This document shows positions 6,202 to 8,513 of a DNA stretch of 8,513 nt, one piece after another (within the stretch, counting starts at the first letter, position 1; each line of letters starts with the position of its first letter). Origin of the DNA: CAYMTN01 sp964393335 (GTDB lineage: Bacteria > Chloroflexota > Anaerolineae > Aggregatilineales > Aggregatilineaceae); NCBI GenBank assembly GCA_964393335.1, contig CAYMTN010000228.1, positions 1 to 8,513 of the forward strand, read 5' to 3'. Under the pieces are notes generated by a model that ran no database searches, was not told the origin of the DNA, and saw only the letters and a list, made by a program, of their open reading frames with translations. The translations under genes and the position numbers were made by a program.

Positions 6202-6237
6202 AAAACCAGGGGCGAGCGGACATCTGCTCGCCCCCGG
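6200..6237 (-). terminator. Intrinsic terminator after ileS
   Basis: GGGGCGAGC (6209-6217) pairs with GCTCGCCCC (6226-6234) around an eight-base loop, and CC/GG pairs outside one mismatch lengthen the stem. Read on the minus strand, six T (6205-6200) follow. It begins six bases after the ileS stop codon. Confidence 0.85.
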
Positions 6238-6242
6238 CTGGG

Positions 6243-8513
6243 TTACACCTGACGCACGCCAATCGTGACCGTTTCGTCGTCAAAATCGAACGCGTCACTG
6301 TGCGCCCCATTAACCGGCACACCCTCAAGCAGCGAATCCGCAAGAGTCTCGCGCGCGATGTAGTCGCGGAACGCTTTGATCGCAGCCCGCAAGCCGTCGC
6401 TGGCCTGGTACGTCACCAGGATATGATCGCTGATGTCGAAATCCGCTTCTTTGCGCAAGGTCTGCACGCGGCGCACAAACTCACGCGCCATGCCTTCCTG
6501 CCGCAAATCGGTGGTCAGCACGGTCGACAACGCCGCCACATAGCCGTAGTCCTCGGCCATAACGTATCCTTCCGCCGCCGACTGCTTGACCTCGCACTGG
6601 TCCGGCATGATGGTATAGTCCTTGCCATCGACCGTGATGGTGATGGCATTTCCTGCCAGCAGCGCCTTCGCCCACCGGTCGATGTCGTCCTGATCACCTC
6701 CGCGCAGCGCCTGCTGGACCTTCGGGAAATCGCCTTTCAGCGCGCGGCCCAGCACTTGCGGCAGCGGGTTCAAGCTGAAGGTGGTCATCTGTTCTGCCGA
6801 GTCGATCACGCGCACTGCCTTCACATTCAGTTCCTCGGCGATTGTCGCGGCCAGGTTAGTGACCACGTCTTTTTCGGCGCTGAAACGCGGCACGAAGACC
6901 GCTTCGGCCAGCGGCTGGCGTACCTTGAGGTTGGCGCTGTTACGTGCCGCGTGCCCCAGGCTGACCAGCCTTTGCGCCAGACGCATATCGGTCATCAGCC
7001 TGTCGTCGATCAGCGCGCCATCCCAGGATGGCCACATCGCCAGGTGGACGCTTTCCGGCTCGCCAGACGTCGCGCCTGCCGCCAGATTGCGGTAGATCGC
7101 CTCGGACAAAAACGGCATGGTCGGTGCCAACAGCTTGGCGACCACCACCAGGCATTCATACAACGTCTGGTAAGCAGCCAGTTTATCCGTGTCGCTCTCC
7201 GACTTCCAGAAGCGGCGGCGCGACCGGCGCAAGTACCAGTTGCTCAGGCTGTCGACAAACTGCTCGATAGGCCGCGTCGCGCGCGGCACGTCGTAGGTTT
7301 CATACCCCTGCGTGACCTCACGCACCAATGTGTGCAGCTCGCTCAGAATCCAGCGATCCAGCGCGTCACGCCCGGCCACCGGCACGGCAGCCTGGCCCGG
7401 ATCGAAGCCGTCGATGTTGGCGTACGTCACAAAGAAGCTGTAGACGTTCCACAGCGTCAGGTAAAAGTTCCGCACGACCTCGCCGACCAACTCAACCGAA
7501 AACCGGCGCGGTTCGCCGGGCGGCCCGGCAGTGTACATGTACCAGCGGAACGCGTCCGCGCCATACTGGTCCAGCACACTCCAGGGTTCGACAATATTGC
7601 CCAGGCTCTTGGACATCTTGCGGCCCTGCTCGTCCAAAATATGGCCCAACGAGATGCAGTTCTTGAAATTCACGCTCTCGAACAACATCGTAGCGATGGC
7701 GTGCTGGCTGAAGAACCAGCCGCGCGTCTGGTCGACGGCCTCGCAGATGTAATCCGCCGGGAACTGCTGCTCGAACAGGTCCCGGTTTTTGAACGGGTAA
7801 CCCCATTGGGCGACGGCCATCGCGCCGCTGTCAAACCACGCGTCGATCAATTCCGGCACGCGTCGCATCGTGCTGCCACACTGCGGGCACGGGAACGTTA
7901 CCTCGTCCACGAAAGGACGGTGCAGGTCCAGGTCAGATAAATCTCGCCCGCTCAACCCGGCCAACTCGGCCACACTGCCGATACAGTGCATGTGGTTGCA
8001 GTCGGGATTCTCGCATTTCCAGACCGGCAGCGGCGTGCCCCAGTAGCGTTCGCGGCCCAATGCCCAGTCGCGCAGGTCTTCGAGCCAGTTGCCAAAACGC
8101 CCATCCTTGATGTGTTCCGGCACCCAGTTGATCGTCTGATTCAGCTCGATCATCTTGTCCCGATAGCGCGTCGATTCAAGGTACCATGTTTCGCGGGCAT
8201 AGTACAGCAGCGGCGTGTGGCAGCGCCAGCAAAACGGGTAGTTGTGGACGTAGTCCTCGGATTTGTACAACAGTCCGCGCGATGCCAGTTCCTTTTTGAT
8301 CAGCGGATCGGCATCTTTGACCCACATGCCGGCCCAGGGTGCAACCGCATCGATGAACGCACCGTCTGCGGCGACCGTCTGGATCACCGGCAAGCTATAA
8401 GCACGCCCCGCGTCCATATCGTCCGCGCCAAATGCCGGGGCGATATGCACGATGCCCGACCCATCACTCATACTCACGAAATCACCGTGAATCACGTAGG
8501 CGTAATCTTCCTC
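6243..8513 (-). CDS. ileS: Isoleucyl-tRNA synthetase, C-terminal three-quarters (cut by window edge)
   Basis: IleS charges tRNA-Ile with isoleucine in the cytosol and edits mischarged valine. The frame is open to the right edge, giving 756 residues plus stop; the N-terminus with the HIGH motif is outside. Visible in order are the end of the CP1 editing domain (GSGIVHIAPAFGADD), NYPFCWRCHTPLLYYA, GRERYWGTPLPVW, cysteine pairs that may hold zinc (CENPDC, CPQC), DAWFDSGAM, the KMSKS catalytic loop at 7605-7619, the RSRRRFW region and the anticodon-binding helical domain. The C-terminal part ends in DETVTIGVRQV and lacks the cysteine-rich zinc finger that closes classical bacterial IleRS1. It looks like the IleRS2 (eukaryote-like) type, but that subtype is an inference. 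The stop is six bases from a strong terminator. TraR/DksA-like and lspA genes follow on the same strand. Confidence 0.96.
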   Translation of the reverse strand, partial: EEDYAYVIHGDFVSMSDGSGIVHIAPAFGADDMDAGRAYSLPVIQTVAADGAFIDAVAPWAGMWVKDADPLIKKELASRGLLYKSEDYVHNYPFCWRCHTPLLYYARETWYLESTRYRDKMIELNQTINWVPEHIKDGRFGNWLEDLRDWALGRERYWGTPLPVWKCENPDCNHMHCIGSVAELAGLSGRDLSDLDLHRPFVDEVTFPCPQCGSTMRRVPELIDAWFDSGAMAVAQWGYPFKNRDLFEQQFPADYICEAVDQTRGWFFSQHAIATMLFESVNFKNCISLGHILDEQGRKMSKSLGNIVEPWSVLDQYGADAFRWYMYTAGPPGEPRRFSVELVGEVVRNFYLTLWNVYSFFVTYANIDGFDPGQAAVPVAGRDALDRWILSELHTLVREVTQGYETYDVPRATRPIEQFVDSLSNWYLRRSRRRFWKSESDTDKLAAYQTLYECLVVVAKLLAPTMPFLSEAIYRNLAAGATSGEPESVHLAMWPSWDGALIDDRLMTDMRLAQRLVSLGHAARNSANLKVRQPLAEAVFVPRFSAEKDVVTNLAATIAEELNVKAVRVIDSAEQMTTFSLNPLPQVLGRALKGDFPKVQQALRGGDQDDIDRWAKALLAGNAITITVDGKDYTIMPDQCEVKQSAAEGYVMAEDYGYVAALSTVLTTDLRQEGMAREFVRRVQTLRKEADFDISDHILVTYQASDGLRAAIKAFRDYIARETLADSLLEGVPVNGAHSDAFDFDDETVTIGVRQV

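Noticed and set aside
6300..7940. 546-codon open frame on the plus strand opposite ileS
   Set aside because: It is an antisense shadow of a GC-rich coding gene. The translation is rich in Arg, His and Gln with no recognisable domain, while the ileS frame carries all the family motifs.
1..8513. Possible defence island, mobile element, CRISPR array or biosynthetic cluster
   Set aside because: No spaced direct repeats, transposase, integrase, nuclease, toxin-antitoxin or cluster-type enzymes were seen. The genes are housekeeping or common signalling families.

Overview
The window is ordinary, dense bacterial chromosome. Its GC content looks moderately high by eye, and its AT-rich intergenic spacers stand out. 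A zinc-ribbon/FHA protein, a stand-alone Roadblock/LC7 protein and an ileS - TraR/DksA-like - lspA gene order together suggest Chloroflexota (Anaerolineae-like). That is an inference from gene content, not a proven placement. There is no sign of phage, plasmid, IS element, CRISPR array, tRNA or rRNA.

Layout. At the left edge an ECF-type sigma factor (minus strand, cut by the edge) diverges from a gene for a zinc-ribbon/FHA protein with a long Pro/Ala/Glu/Lys-rich tail (637-1701). That gene ends in an intrinsic terminator and converges on a Roadblock/LC7 protein (1785-2186, minus). Upstream of the Roadblock gene on the same strand is a complete urocanate hydratase gene, hutU (2255-3901, minus). 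It diverges from an aldo/keto reductase (4114-5082, plus) across a 212-bp AT-rich spacer holding two palindromes. A strong bidirectional terminator (5094-5130) separates the reductase from a convergent minus-strand block, which reads ileS (partial, 6243-8513), then a TraR/DksA-type zinc-finger protein (5742-6101), then lspA (5146-5742).

How the genes work together. The ileS / TraR-DksA / lspA order is an old conserved arrangement; Bacillus subtilis has ileS-ylyA-lspA. The last two genes overlap by one base and are probably translationally coupled. Here ileS has its own terminator, followed at once by a plausible promoter whose -10 box is bracketed by a perfect inverted repeat, so traR-lspA may be transcribed and regulated separately. 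The sigma factor, the FHA protein and the Roadblock protein are all signalling or regulatory types, but nothing in the sequence proves that they share a pathway. HutU stands without hutH, hutI or other histidine-degradation genes in the window.

I found no convincing new biological system. The most useful leads are the paired inverted-repeat/promoter arrangements in four intergenic spacers and the architecture of the FHA protein.
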